Source: Myxococcales bacterium (GTDB lineage Bacteria > Myxococcota > Myxococcia > Myxococcales > JAKAPL01). From it: a stretch of 64,000 bases of DNA. Both the position numbers and the translations under genes were made by a program. Shown here piece after piece: positions 42,622 to 50,589 of the stretch. The notes under the pieces were generated by a model that ran no database searches, was not told the DNA's origin, and worked only from the letters and a program-made list of their open reading frames with translations. Every line of letters starts with the position of its first letter. The first letter of the stretch is position 1. The stretch spans positions 1-64,000 of the forward strand of contig JAJXUD010000010.1 in the NCBI GenBank assembly GCA_021783235.1, in the 5' to 3' direction.

Positions 42622-43743
42622 ATGCAGCTCCTCGTCTTCGCGCTCCTCTCTCTCTCCGTTGCGACGCCTGCTCCGGCGGTCGCCCCCTCCGATCCCGCGC
42701 GCGCGGGCGGGGGCGACGTGGCCCAGTCGTCCGAGCCCGAGCTGCCCGACACCGCCGCGGAGGCCGAGGTCGCGCCGCCGGAGAAGCCAGGAGTCGGCGG
42801 CAACTTCATCTTCGATAACTCACTCGGGAACGGCGCGTTCGCCGCGAATCCGTACGTCAACAACCCGGCCTGGAGCACGAACCTCTATTTGCGGCCCGAC
42901 TACTCCATCAAGGTGGCTGGCCACACCCTGAAGCTCCAGGCGTGGGAGAACCTCTACTACTACTCGGTCCTCGACAAGAACGCGCAGGACCCGCGGCAGG
43001 TCGACTGGTCGGACCTCCGACTCACCCTCTCCGACGCGAAGATCTGGGAAGAGCCACACACGCACATCAAGATCGGTGGGATGATCCGTGGGGTCGCGCC
43101 GCTCAGCTACATGTCGCGCTTCGACTCGGAGATCACCTCGATTTGGGCCGGCGTGACGGTGAGCAAGTCGTTCTATGGCCTGGATCTCATGGGCGGCGTC
43201 CTGGCCGCGAAGAACTTCTTCCGCTACACGACGGTCCAGTTCCCCTGCTCGGCGGTCCAAGGAGAGCCCGTCACGGTGCTGCCTGGCGAGGGGCCGACCG
43301 GCAGCACGCTGAACGTGCTGAACAACGGGAACTGCCGCTCGGGCGATCAGGCCACGGCGAACAGCACCCCCGCGGACAACGTGAGCTGGGACCTCGTCCC
43401 GTGGTTCTCCGCCCAGTACAACTTCAACGACAAGTGGAACCTGTCGGCGACGGTCTACTACTTCGACCAGTTCGCCTATCCGATGCCGGTCGACGCGAAC
43501 TCCCCCCAGATCACCGATTCGAACGGGAACTTCGTGGCGCAGGCGAACGGCCGGATGGACTCGCTCTGGACGATCGCGAGCCTCCAGTACAACCTGACCG
43601 ACCACTACGCGCTCGGCGTGGGTCTCTGGGACACGGCAGCGCCGAAGTGGAACAGCAATCAGGGCTTCCGGCCGTGGTTCTTCGACCCGGCGCTGGCCAT
43701 GAACTACACGACGGTCTACTTCGACGTCATCGCGACGTTCTAG
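42622..43743 (+). CDS. Outer-membrane beta-barrel-like protein
   Basis: 373 residues. Signal peptide LLVFALLSLSVATPAPA, then an Ala/Glu/Pro-rich linker and many amphipathic beta-strand segments (STNLYLRPDYSIKV, HTLKLQAWENLYYYSV, WNLSATVYYFDQFAYP, LTDHYALGVGLWD), ending in the aromatic terminal residue F (YFDVIATF), the outer-membrane insertion signal. Family not recognised. The start has GGAGG 5 nt upstream and a GCTAAAGC box about 55 bp upstream. Confidence 0.78.
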   Translation: MQLLVFALLSLSVATPAPAVAPSDPARAGGGDVAQSSEPELPDTAAEAEVAPPEKPGVGGNFIFDNSLGNGAFAANPYVNNPAWSTNLYLRPDYSIKVAGHTLKLQAWENLYYYSVLDKNAQDPRQVDWSDLRLTLSDAKIWEEPHTHIKIGGMIRGVAPLSYMSRFDSEITSIWAGVTVSKSFYGLDLMGGVLAAKNFFRYTTVQFPCSAVQGEPVTVLPGEGPTGSTLNVLNNGNCRSGDQATANSTPADNVSWDLVPWFSAQYNFNDKWNLSATVYYFDQFAYPMPVDANSPQITDSNGNFVAQANGRMDSLWTIASLQYNLTDHYALGVGLWDTAAPKWNSNQGFRPWFFDPALAMNYTTVYFDVIATF

Positions 43744-43789
43744 CTTGCTCGTTCCATTGCCGTCCTGGCCAGCGCCCCCATTGGTGGAG

Positions 43790-43795
43790 TAGCAT
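43790..43795 (+). promoter_or_regulatory. -10 box TAGCAT for the 43807 gene
   Basis: Ends 11 nt before ATG 43807; no Shine-Dalgarno. Confidence 0.45.
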
Positions 43796-43806
43796 TGGTG
43801 CCTCGA

Positions 43807-46119
43807 ATGGCGGTTGAGGTGGAAGCCCCCGAGCAGCGGCCTTGGCTTCTCGTCGTTGACGACGAGAACGAGATCTTGAACCTCCTCGTGCGGTCCTTGC
43901 GGGACGACTACCGAGTCCTCACGGCCCAGAACGGCAAGGAGGCGCTCCAGGTCCTCGACGACCACGACGTCGCCGTCGTGATCACCGATCAGCGGATGCC
44001 CTTCATGAGCGGCCTCGATCTGCTCAAGGAGACGATGCGCCGCCGGCCGGACGCCCGGCGCATCCTCATGACGGGCTACGCGGACATGCAGCTGCTCGTC
44101 GACGCGGTCAACGACGGCCACGTCGATCGCCTGCTGCCAAAGCCCTTCGCCACTGCCTCGTTGCGTCGGAGCGTCGGCGACATCCTCGAGCTGCGGCGGC
44201 TCCAGATGGAGAACCGGCGGCTCCTGAAGGATCTCACGGACGCGAACGAGCGTCTGCGCCAGCGCGAGGATCTACTCGAACGTGACCTCGATGAGCGTGG
44301 TCGGTCGCTTCTCGAGGTGAACCGCGAGCTCGAGCGGCTCAACACTCACCTCGCGGGGCTCGCCCGGCGCGACGGCCTGACGAATCTCTACAACCACCGA
44401 ACGTTGATGGAGCGGCTCGGAGAAGAGATCGCGCGCTCGAAGCGCTCGGGGACCCCGCTGTCGCTCATCTTCTGCGACATCGACCATTTCAAGATCTACA
44501 ACGATCTCGTCGGCCACCCCAAAGGCGACGAGGCGCTCATCGAGATCGCAAAGCTCCTCTCCGGCGACTCCGATGGGGGCGGTGCCCAGGCGCGCGCCTC
44601 GGACATCGTCGCGCGCTATGGCGGTGAGGAGTTCGTGCTGCTGCTCCCCGAGACCGACCGGGCTGGGGCTCGGATCAAGGCGGAGCGGGTCCGGCTGGCC
44701 ATCGAGCGGACGATCTTCTCGGGATCCGAGCGGCTGCCTTCCGGGCGATTGACCATGAGCTTCGGAGTCGCCGCCTTCCCCTCCGACGCTTCGAGCGGCG
44801 ATGAGCTCGTCGCGCGGGCGGACGAGGCGCTGTTCGCGGCGAAGCACGGCGGTCGAAATCAGGTGGCGGTCGCAGGTGCCCTCGCGGCGGTCGGCGGGGC
44901 GCCGCTGCGCGAGGTCGGGTCCTACCGTCGGCTCTTGCCCGTCCTCGGCGGTCGGCTCTGCAAGGACGGCGCGCTCGCCGCCCTTTCCGTCAGCTTGACC
45001 CAGCTCTCGAAGGTGGAGGCCGAGTACGGCAGCCACATGTGCCGCACGCTCCTCGCGCAGATCGAGGAGGCGGTTCTCCAAGCGGTGGGGGTGTTCGGTG
45101 AGACGCCCATCCTCGGCACCTGCGAGGACGAGACGAAGCTCGGCCTCCTCGTCTTTCTTCCCGGGCGCCCCTCGGCGCGTTCGGGTCCCGGGCAGAGTCT
45201 CGAGGACCTCGCGACGCGGCTCGAGGCGGCGCTTCATCACCAGCTCCTGCGCATCCAGCGGCTCATCCCGGCGCCCGGCCGCGTCGTGGTGGGCTGGGGC
45301 GAGGGAGTCTATTCGAGCCGGATGCCGGTCGAACGGCTGGTCGGCGAGGTCGCGGCAGAAGCCGCCGAGTGCGCGGCCCGCCGGTTGGCCATTCAGCAGA
45401 GCGCCGATCGCAGCCTCCTGCGGATGCTCCTCGTCGAGGAGCGGCTCGCCTTCCACTACCAGCCAATCGTGATGGTCTCGGGGGAACGGTACGGTTACGA
45501 GGCGCTGGTCCGCGGACCGTCCGACCTATCGTGGGGGCGGCCCGACCAGCTCTTCGGGCGCGCCGCCGAGGTGGGGTTGCTCGACGAGCTCGACCGCGGC
45601 TGTTGTCTGGGCGCGATCCGAGGCGCGAGCGGCAAGCTCGCCGAGCGCGAGCGCCTCTTCTTGAACGTGCTTCCCTCGAGCCTCTACGACCAGGCGTTCG
45701 TCTCGAGCGAACTCCCCTCGGCCCTGGCCGCGGCGGGGATAGCGCCGAGCCGCGTGGTCCTCGAGGTGACCGAGCAGCACGCCATCGAGAGTCTCGCCGT
45801 CTTCCAGGAGTCGCTCCACCGTGTCGTCGAGCAGGGAATGTCGATTGCGCTCGACGACGTTGGCACCGGCAACTCGAACCTCCACTCGCTGCTCGAGATT
45901 CGCCCCGCCTTCGTCAAGCTCGACCGGCAACTCGTCGATGGGATCGCGACCCACGGCGTCAAGCGGCAGCTCTGCGCCGCGTTGGTCGCCGCCGCAGGTG
46001 CGATGCCCGCGCAGCTGGTCGCCGAGGGCGTGGAGAAGCCCGAGGACGCCGAGGAGATCCAGCGTCTCGGGATCGGGTTGCTGCAGGGCTTCCTCTTCGG
46101 GCGGCCCGCGCCATTCTAG
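43807..46119 (+). CDS. REC-GGDEF-EAL cyclic-di-GMP regulator
   Basis: 770 residues. Receiver domain (about 10-130; VVDDE, phospho-acceptor in VVITDQRMPF, KPF), coiled linker, GGDEF domain with intact YGGEEF and an RASD I-site exactly five residues before it (product-inhibition site), a region of about 150 residues without recognised motifs, then an EAL domain: YEALVRGP, LFLNVLP, VLEVTEQ, ALDDVGTGNSNL, VKLDRQLV and AEGVEKPE, the residue set for phosphodiesterase activity. Both synthesis and breakdown of c-di-GMP are possible, switched by phosphorylation. The start follows TAGCAT; a thioesterase gene begins 8 nt after the stop. Confidence 0.93.
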   Translation: MAVEVEAPEQRPWLLVVDDENEILNLLVRSLRDDYRVLTAQNGKEALQVLDDHDVAVVITDQRMPFMSGLDLLKETMRRRPDARRILMTGYADMQLLVDAVNDGHVDRLLPKPFATASLRRSVGDILELRRLQMENRRLLKDLTDANERLRQREDLLERDLDERGRSLLEVNRELERLNTHLAGLARRDGLTNLYNHRTLMERLGEEIARSKRSGTPLSLIFCDIDHFKIYNDLVGHPKGDEALIEIAKLLSGDSDGGGAQARASDIVARYGGEEFVLLLPETDRAGARIKAERVRLAIERTIFSGSERLPSGRLTMSFGVAAFPSDASSGDELVARADEALFAAKHGGRNQVAVAGALAAVGGAPLREVGSYRRLLPVLGGRLCKDGALAALSVSLTQLSKVEAEYGSHMCRTLLAQIEEAVLQAVGVFGETPILGTCEDETKLGLLVFLPGRPSARSGPGQSLEDLATRLEAALHHQLLRIQRLIPAPGRVVVGWGEGVYSSRMPVERLVGEVAAEAAECAARRLAIQQSADRSLLRMLLVEERLAFHYQPIVMVSGERYGYEALVRGPSDLSWGRPDQLFGRAAEVGLLDELDRGCCLGAIRGASGKLAERERLFLNVLPSSLYDQAFVSSELPSALAAAGIAPSRVVLEVTEQHAIESLAVFQESLHRVVEQGMSIALDDVGTGNSNLHSLLEIRPAFVKLDRQLVDGIATHGVKRQLCAALVAAAGAMPAQLVAEGVEKPEDAEEIQRLGIGLLQGFLFGRPAPF

Positions 46120-46127
46120 GAGAGCGC

Positions 46128-46529
46128 ATGCCGAGCCTCGACGATTTCCTGGCGCGCCACCGCGAGAATCCGCTCTACCGATTTTCCGGCTTCCGGCTGC
46201 TCTCGTACGGCGGCGGCCGCGCCGAGGTGGAGTGCCCCGTGGGGCCATCGACCGCGAACGTCAACGGAGATCTGCACGGCGGCATCCTCGCGCTGCTGGT
46301 CGACGAGGCTGGGACGGTCGCGCTGGCCTCTGGCGACCGCGACGGGAGGCCAGGCGTCACGACCGATCTGAACGTGACCTACCTGTCGCCGGGAAAGCCG
46401 CCTGCCGTGCGCGCGGTGGCCGTCGCCCTGCGGATCGGCAAGACCCTGGGCTACGTTCAGGTCGACGTCCTCGGTCCGGATGAGAAGCTGGTCGCCCAGG
46501 GGCGGATGACCAAGTTCATGGGACGCTGA
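46128..46529 (+). CDS. Hotdog-fold thioesterase (PaaI type)
   Basis: 133 residues. NVNGDLHGGILALLVDEAGTVA carries the family HGG motif and the catalytic Asp/Glu of PaaI-like acyl-CoA thioesterases; TDLNVTYLSPGKPP is the second conserved strand. Acts on acyl- or aryl-CoA esters; substrate unknown, though an aromatic-CoA pathway (boxC/boxB) exists elsewhere in the window. GGAGAG precedes ATG 46128. Confidence 0.88.
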   Translation: MPSLDDFLARHRENPLYRFSGFRLLSYGGGRAEVECPVGPSTANVNGDLHGGILALLVDEAGTVALASGDRDGRPGVTTDLNVTYLSPGKPPAVRAVAVALRIGKTLGYVQVDVLGPDEKLVAQGRMTKFMGR

Positions 46530-47315
46530 GTGGGCGCCGCCTGCTCGGTGGACGAGCTGCTCGAGAGCGCCGTCCTGCTCGCACGGCGTGGTGGGGAGGA
46601 GCTCGCGCGACGTTGGGGGAGTCCGCGCCAGGTGGAGTTCAAGGGGGAGATCGACCTCGTCACCGACGCCGACCGCGCGTCGGAGGCTGCGATCCTCGCG
46701 CTCTTGAGGGGACGCCATCCAGACCACGAGATCGTCGCGGAGGAGAGCGCCCGCTCGACCACCGGGAGCGCCTACCGCTGGTACGTCGATCCCCTCGACG
46801 GGACTACGAACTATGCCCACGGAGTCCCTCACTTTTGCGTCTCGGTCGGAGTGAGCGACGAGGGCGGGCTCGCGGCGGGCGCGATCTTCCAGCCGCTGAC
46901 GGGGGATCTCTACCAGGTGGCTCGAGGGCGGGGGGCCTTCCGCGGAGCCGCCCGGCTGGCCGTCTCGACGCGCGCGCCACTCTCGCAGGCGCTCGTCGCC
47001 ACCGGCTTCCCGTACGACGTCTGGCATCGACCCGACCGGCCGCTGACGCTCTTCTCGCGGATGCTCGTCCGGGCACGCGGCATCCGACGGTTTGGAGTGG
47101 CGGCCCTCGACCTCGCCTACGTCGCCGAAGGGCGGTTCGACGGCTACCTGGAGCTCGGGCTCCGTCCATGGGACGTCGCCGCCGGCACGCTGCTCGTCCA
47201 GGAGGCCGGCGGGGTCGTCACGGACCTCTCGGGTGGGCCCGCCCGTCTGGACGGCGGGGAGATCGTCGCGGGGAACCCGGTCGTGCATGCCGAGTTGCTG
47301 GCCCTCTCCCGCTAG
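46530..47315 (+). CDS. Inositol monophosphatase-family phosphatase
   Basis: 261 residues. Metal and substrate motifs: AEESARS (Glu), WYVDPLDGTTNYAHG and WDVAAGTLLVQEAGG, plus DLVTDADRASE at the start. The family covers inositol-phosphate, 3'-phosphoadenosine and histidinol-phosphate phosphatases; NYAHG in the second motif fits the inositol/histidinol branch. GTG 46530 follows the previous stop directly (TGA then GTG), so it is coupled to the thioesterase. The 3' end faces the convergent kinase gene with a 9-bp gap. Confidence 0.9.
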   Translation: MGAACSVDELLESAVLLARRGGEELARRWGSPRQVEFKGEIDLVTDADRASEAAILALLRGRHPDHEIVAEESARSTTGSAYRWYVDPLDGTTNYAHGVPHFCVSVGVSDEGGLAAGAIFQPLTGDLYQVARGRGAFRGAARLAVSTRAPLSQALVATGFPYDVWHRPDRPLTLFSRMLVRARGIRRFGVAALDLAYVAEGRFDGYLELGLRPWDVAAGTLLVQEAGGVVTDLSGGPARLDGGEIVAGNPVVHAELLALSR

Positions 47316-47324
47316 CCCCGCCCC

Positions 47325-48941
47325 TCACTCCCCAGGCAGAGTGACCGTAAAGCGCGTTCCGTGGGGGGTCACGGACTCCACATCGACCGCGCCGCCGTGG
47401 CTCGTGACGATCCCCTGGACGATCGCGAGGCCCAGACCGGTGCCCTGTCCCGGTCGCTTCGTCGTGAAGAAGGGCTCGAAGATCCTCTCACGCAGCTCGG
47501 GAGAGATGCCCTGGCCGTCGTCCTCGACGCGAAGCACGAGCTGGCCACTCCTCCGCTCGGCCGAGAGCTGGACCGAGCCACCCCCCTCCACCGCCTGGCA
47601 GGCGTTCGTCACGAGGTTCACGAGGACCTGGATCAGGTTTGCCCGGATGCCGCGAATCTTCGGCAGGTCGCCTTCCAGGCTCACCGAAACCAGCGCTCCG
47701 CTCTGCCGGATTGGGATGGTGCAGTACTCCACCGCCTTCTGGACGAGCTCCCCGGCATCGACGATCTCCGTCTGGGTCGGCGCGGGGCGGGCGTAGGCCA
47801 GTAGCTCGCGGGAAAATCGCTGCAACCGCCCAGACGCCTCGGTGATCTTCCCCAAGAGCTCGCGCTCCTCCTCATTGGATCCAAACGCGGTCCTTCCAGA
47901 CAAGGCCTCGGCGCTCATCGAGATGATGGTGAGCGGGTTCGAGAGCTCATGAGCGATCCCCGTCGCCAGCTTGCCGATGCTGGCGAGCTTCTCCGCCTGC
48001 CAGAACCGGCGCTCGAGTTCCCGCAGGCGCGTCAGGTCGTGACCGATGGCGATCACGCCCTCGACCGAGCCGTCCGGGGCGACCAGGGTCGCTGTGGACA
48101 TGGCGACCCGGGCTTCGCTCCCTGCGGCCGTGACGAGCCCTAGCTCGACCCGATCGATCGAGCGGCCGCGCAGCGCCGCCGCGACCGCCCGCAGCATCGA
48201 CTTCCGATCGGAATGTCCAACCAAGTCCAAAAGGTCGACCCCGATGACCTGGTGACGGGGAAAGCCAGAGAGCCTGCAGAACGCCTCATTGAACACGCGG
48301 ATGCGGCGCCGTCCGTCCGTGACCAGCACGAGCGCGTTCGCGCGATCGAGCAGCTCCTCGTGGCGTCGCTCGTTTGCTCTCAGCTCACCGAGCTCCCGGA
48401 CGGCGCGCAGCGCAACCGCGAGCGCCGGGGCGGCCTTCTCTAGCAGGCGCCGGGCCGCCGGCACTTGCCGGGATTCCCTCCGTGGCTCGACGTCGATGAC
48501 GCCGACGAGTCGCCCCTCGGCGACGAGCGGGACGGAGAACCCGGGTCGAGTCCCGGCGAAGAGCCGGCCGGATCGATCGGAGACCCGGACGTTCGGCGGC
48601 AGCTCGATCCCGCCGGCCCCCACCCGCTCGAGCGCGCTGCGAGAAAGCTGGATGGCCTCCCGCCGCGAGGCGGCAAGTCGTCCCCGGGCGACGGCAGCCG
48701 TGAGGCGCCCGGTGCGCGGGTCGATCGTCCGGACGGCGCACGCGAAGCCGTCGAACATCGAGAAGACGCGCTCCGCCACGGCCATGACCGCGAGCTGCTC
48801 ATCTGGCTGCGCGAGCGCGAGCCTCCAGAACTCCAGGTCGCCGGGCGACGCGGTCTCCGGCGGCCGCCGCCGGTCGCCCTCCCGCCCCCCATCGGGCTGT
48901 CGGGCCTGGCGCCGACGGGCCTTCGGGGGGTCAGCCGCCAC
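47325..48941 (-). CDS. Sensor histidine kinase (GAF-like, PAS, HisKA, HATPase)
   Basis: 538 residues, cytoplasmic (no membrane segment). An Arg/Pro-rich N-terminus, a GAF-like region (about 45-185), PAS domain (about 200-300; LVTDGRRRIRVFNEAFCRLSGF), H-box GIAHELSNPLTII (phospho-acceptor His), N-box NLVTNACQAV, G1 VEDDGQGI and G2 GTGLGLAIV. Complete two-component kinase. Overlaps the 3' end of the upstream PAS/HisKA gene by 11 nt. No response regulator adjoins it. Confidence 0.9.
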   Translation of the reverse strand: MAADPPKARRRQARQPDGGREGDRRRPPETASPGDLEFWRLALAQPDEQLAVMAVAERVFSMFDGFACAVRTIDPRTGRLTAAVARGRLAASRREAIQLSRSALERVGAGGIELPPNVRVSDRSGRLFAGTRPGFSVPLVAEGRLVGVIDVEPRRESRQVPAARRLLEKAAPALAVALRAVRELGELRANERRHEELLDRANALVLVTDGRRRIRVFNEAFCRLSGFPRHQVIGVDLLDLVGHSDRKSMLRAVAAALRGRSIDRVELGLVTAAGSEARVAMSTATLVAPDGSVEGVIAIGHDLTRLRELERRFWQAEKLASIGKLATGIAHELSNPLTIISMSAEALSGRTAFGSNEEERELLGKITEASGRLQRFSRELLAYARPAPTQTEIVDAGELVQKAVEYCTIPIRQSGALVSVSLEGDLPKIRGIRANLIQVLVNLVTNACQAVEGGGSVQLSAERRSGQLVLRVEDDGQGISPELRERIFEPFFTTKRPGQGTGLGLAIVQGIVTSHGGAVDVESVTPHGTRFTVTLPGE

Positions 48942-49629
48942 GCTTCTCGGGCTCGACCGCTCGGTCGAGATCGACGATCCGGGATTCGCCCACGTAGTGC
49001 TTCGTCTCGTACTTCGTCACCTTGCCGATCCTTCGCACCAGATCCGCCATTCGCTCGGCTTCCTTGAGGATGATTGTGATGGCCGGTCGGCTCGGGTCGT
49101 TCGGATCGAGCCGCCGGGTCAGCAGCTCGGCATAGCCGACCACCGAGGTGAGCGGCTGGTTGAGCTCGTGGGCGGCGGTGCCGGCGAGCTCCGCGAGCAG
49201 CACCTGACGCTCCCCGTGGTCGAGCCTCCCCTGGAGTCGCGCCAGCTGATCCTCGACCCGAACCTGATCGCGGATGTCCTCGACGAAAAACGCGACCGTC
49301 GCCCGGCCGCCGCCATTCTCGATGGGAAAGGCGCTCACGGCGACGGGGACGCGGTCGCCCCCCGCCGTCAGAATCTCGCTGCGGGCGCGCTCGAGGCGCA
49401 TCCTGCCGCCGAGGCCTCGGCCGAGGTAGCGCCGTCGCATCTCGCGGGCGACCCCGGGGGGGCAAAGATCCTGAATCGAACGCCGCTCGACGAGATCGTC
49501 CAGCGCCCAGCCAAAGAGCTGGACCGCCGCCGCGTTTGCATACAACAGCTTACCCTCTCGATCCGCGACCAGGGTGGCGGTCGGGGCGAGCTCGACGAGG
49601 GCGAGAGCTTGGGGCGCGTCCGTCGACAT
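48931..49629 (-). CDS. PAS-HisKA protein without ATPase domain
   Basis: 232 residues. PAS domain (about 8-120; LVADREGKLLYANAAAVQLFG), then a HisKA helix pair with H-box GTAAHELNQPLTSVVGYAELL. It stops just after the second helix: there is no N-, G1- or G2-box, so it cannot phosphorylate itself. The next gene, overlapping by 11 nt, is a complete kinase, so the two may form a heterodimer with this subunit as phospho-acceptor or dimer regulator. The start ATG 49629 follows TACAAT with an 8-nt gap. A stop-codon error splitting one long gene is an alternative, but the downstream gene has its own PAS and HisKA. Confidence 0.85.
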   Translation of the reverse strand: MSTDAPQALALVELAPTATLVADREGKLLYANAAAVQLFGWALDDLVERRSIQDLCPPGVAREMRRRYLGRGLGGRMRLERARSEILTAGGDRVPVAVSAFPIENGGGRATVAFFVEDIRDQVRVEDQLARLQGRLDHGERQVLLAELAGTAAHELNQPLTSVVGYAELLTRRLDPNDPSRPAITIILKEAERMADLVRRIGKVTKYETKHYVGESRIVDLDRAVEPEKRGG

Positions 49630-49637
49630 CTTCGTTC

Positions 49638-49643
49638 ATTGTA
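49638..49643 (-). promoter_or_regulatory. -10 box TACAAT for the 49629 gene
   Basis: Minus-strand TACAAT, near full consensus, ends 8 nt before the ATG; no Shine-Dalgarno. Confidence 0.5.
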
Positions 49644-49692
49644 CCACCGGCGGTCGGAGCAACGGGGACTCGGCCGGAGGGGGAGCGGATCA

Positions 49693-50559
49693 TCAGCGCG
49701 CCGCATGCTTCGGTTTGCGGGTCGCGCGAGCGAGCTCCGCGAGCTTCTGCTTGGCCTGCTTTGCGAGCGGAAGCTTGGCCGCGCAGCGATGCAGGGTCTC
49801 CTCGAAGGCCGCCCGGGCGTCCTCCGGCATCTTGAGGCCGAGCAGGGTCAGCCCGAGCTTCAACCGGGCGTCGCAAACCTTGTCGCTCTTCGGGTATTGA
49901 TCAGGGACCTTCCCGAAGGCGAGCGCCGCCTGCTTGAGGCGCCCCGTCTGGAAGAAGCCGTCGCCCACGAAGTACTGGGCATCGCCGTCCCTGGGGTCGG
50001 CCGGGTAGCGGCGCAGGAACTCGAGGAAGAGCTCGCGGGCGACGTCGGGGTCGCCTCCCTTGTACTGCTTGATGGCGACGTCGTAGAGGCCGTCGCGATC
50101 GGCGGGCGCGAGTTTGTGAGCCTTCTCCTTCGCGCTGATCTCGGCAATCGCCTGCGGCCCAAGCGCGGCGGCGAGCTTTCGATCGGTCTCTTGGCTCGCG
50201 GTGGCCTGTGCCGCCTGGAGCTCTTCGACCCGATGGCGCGCTTCGGCGATCTGACCGCCGAGCGCCTGCATCTTCTCCTGCAGGTCGTCGAGCCTGGTCT
50301 CGACATCGGCGCCGGTCCGGTGGGTCGCGCGGTTGAGCTTCTCGAGGGCCGCGGTCATCTCCTGGAGCTTCGCGTCGATCCGAGGGAGCTGCTCGGCGAG
50401 CTTGCGCTCCTGGCCATCGAGGGCTTTCTGGTGGTCCTTGTCGTCGGCCTCGAGGGCCTGAAGCCGGTCGTCGATGATCTGACCGTGCTGGGCGCTGGTC
50501 CAGCACCCCGAGGCTAGAAGGGAGAGGACCGCGATGAGGGCGCGCAGGGGGAGATGCAT
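49693..50559 (-). CDS. cpoB: CpoB/YbgF-like TPR lipoprotein
   Basis: 288 residues. Lipobox LLASGC (Cys19). A coiled-coil region (about 25-130) with long charged helices, then TPR repeats (LYDVAIKQYKGGDPDVARELFLEFLRRYPADP, AQYFVGDGFFQTGRLKQAALAF, ARLKLGLTLLGLKMPEDARAAF), the CpoB layout. It usually works with TolA/Pal to couple septal cell-wall synthesis to outer-membrane constriction. A Pal gene is about 3 kb upstream on the same strand, but the tolQR-like genes here are at 37646-38773. The ATG at 50559 follows a TAGAGT box with a 10-nt gap. Confidence 0.85.
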   Translation of the reverse strand: MHLPLRALIAVLSLLASGCWTSAQHGQIIDDRLQALEADDKDHQKALDGQERKLAEQLPRIDAKLQEMTAALEKLNRATHRTGADVETRLDDLQEKMQALGGQIAEARHRVEELQAAQATASQETDRKLAAALGPQAIAEISAKEKAHKLAPADRDGLYDVAIKQYKGGDPDVARELFLEFLRRYPADPRDGDAQYFVGDGFFQTGRLKQAALAFGKVPDQYPKSDKVCDARLKLGLTLLGLKMPEDARAAFEETLHRCAAKLPLAKQAKQKLAELARATRKPKHAAR

Positions 50560-50569
50560 CGTGCGCGGA

Positions 50570-50575
50570 ACTCTA
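50570..50575 (-). promoter_or_regulatory. -10 box TAGAGT for cpoB
   Basis: Minus-strand GCTAGAGT ends 10 nt before the ATG at 50559; no Shine-Dalgarno. It lies in the 30-bp gap after the stop of the preceding gene. Confidence 0.45.
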
Positions 50576-50589
50576 GCCGAGGTTCGCGC

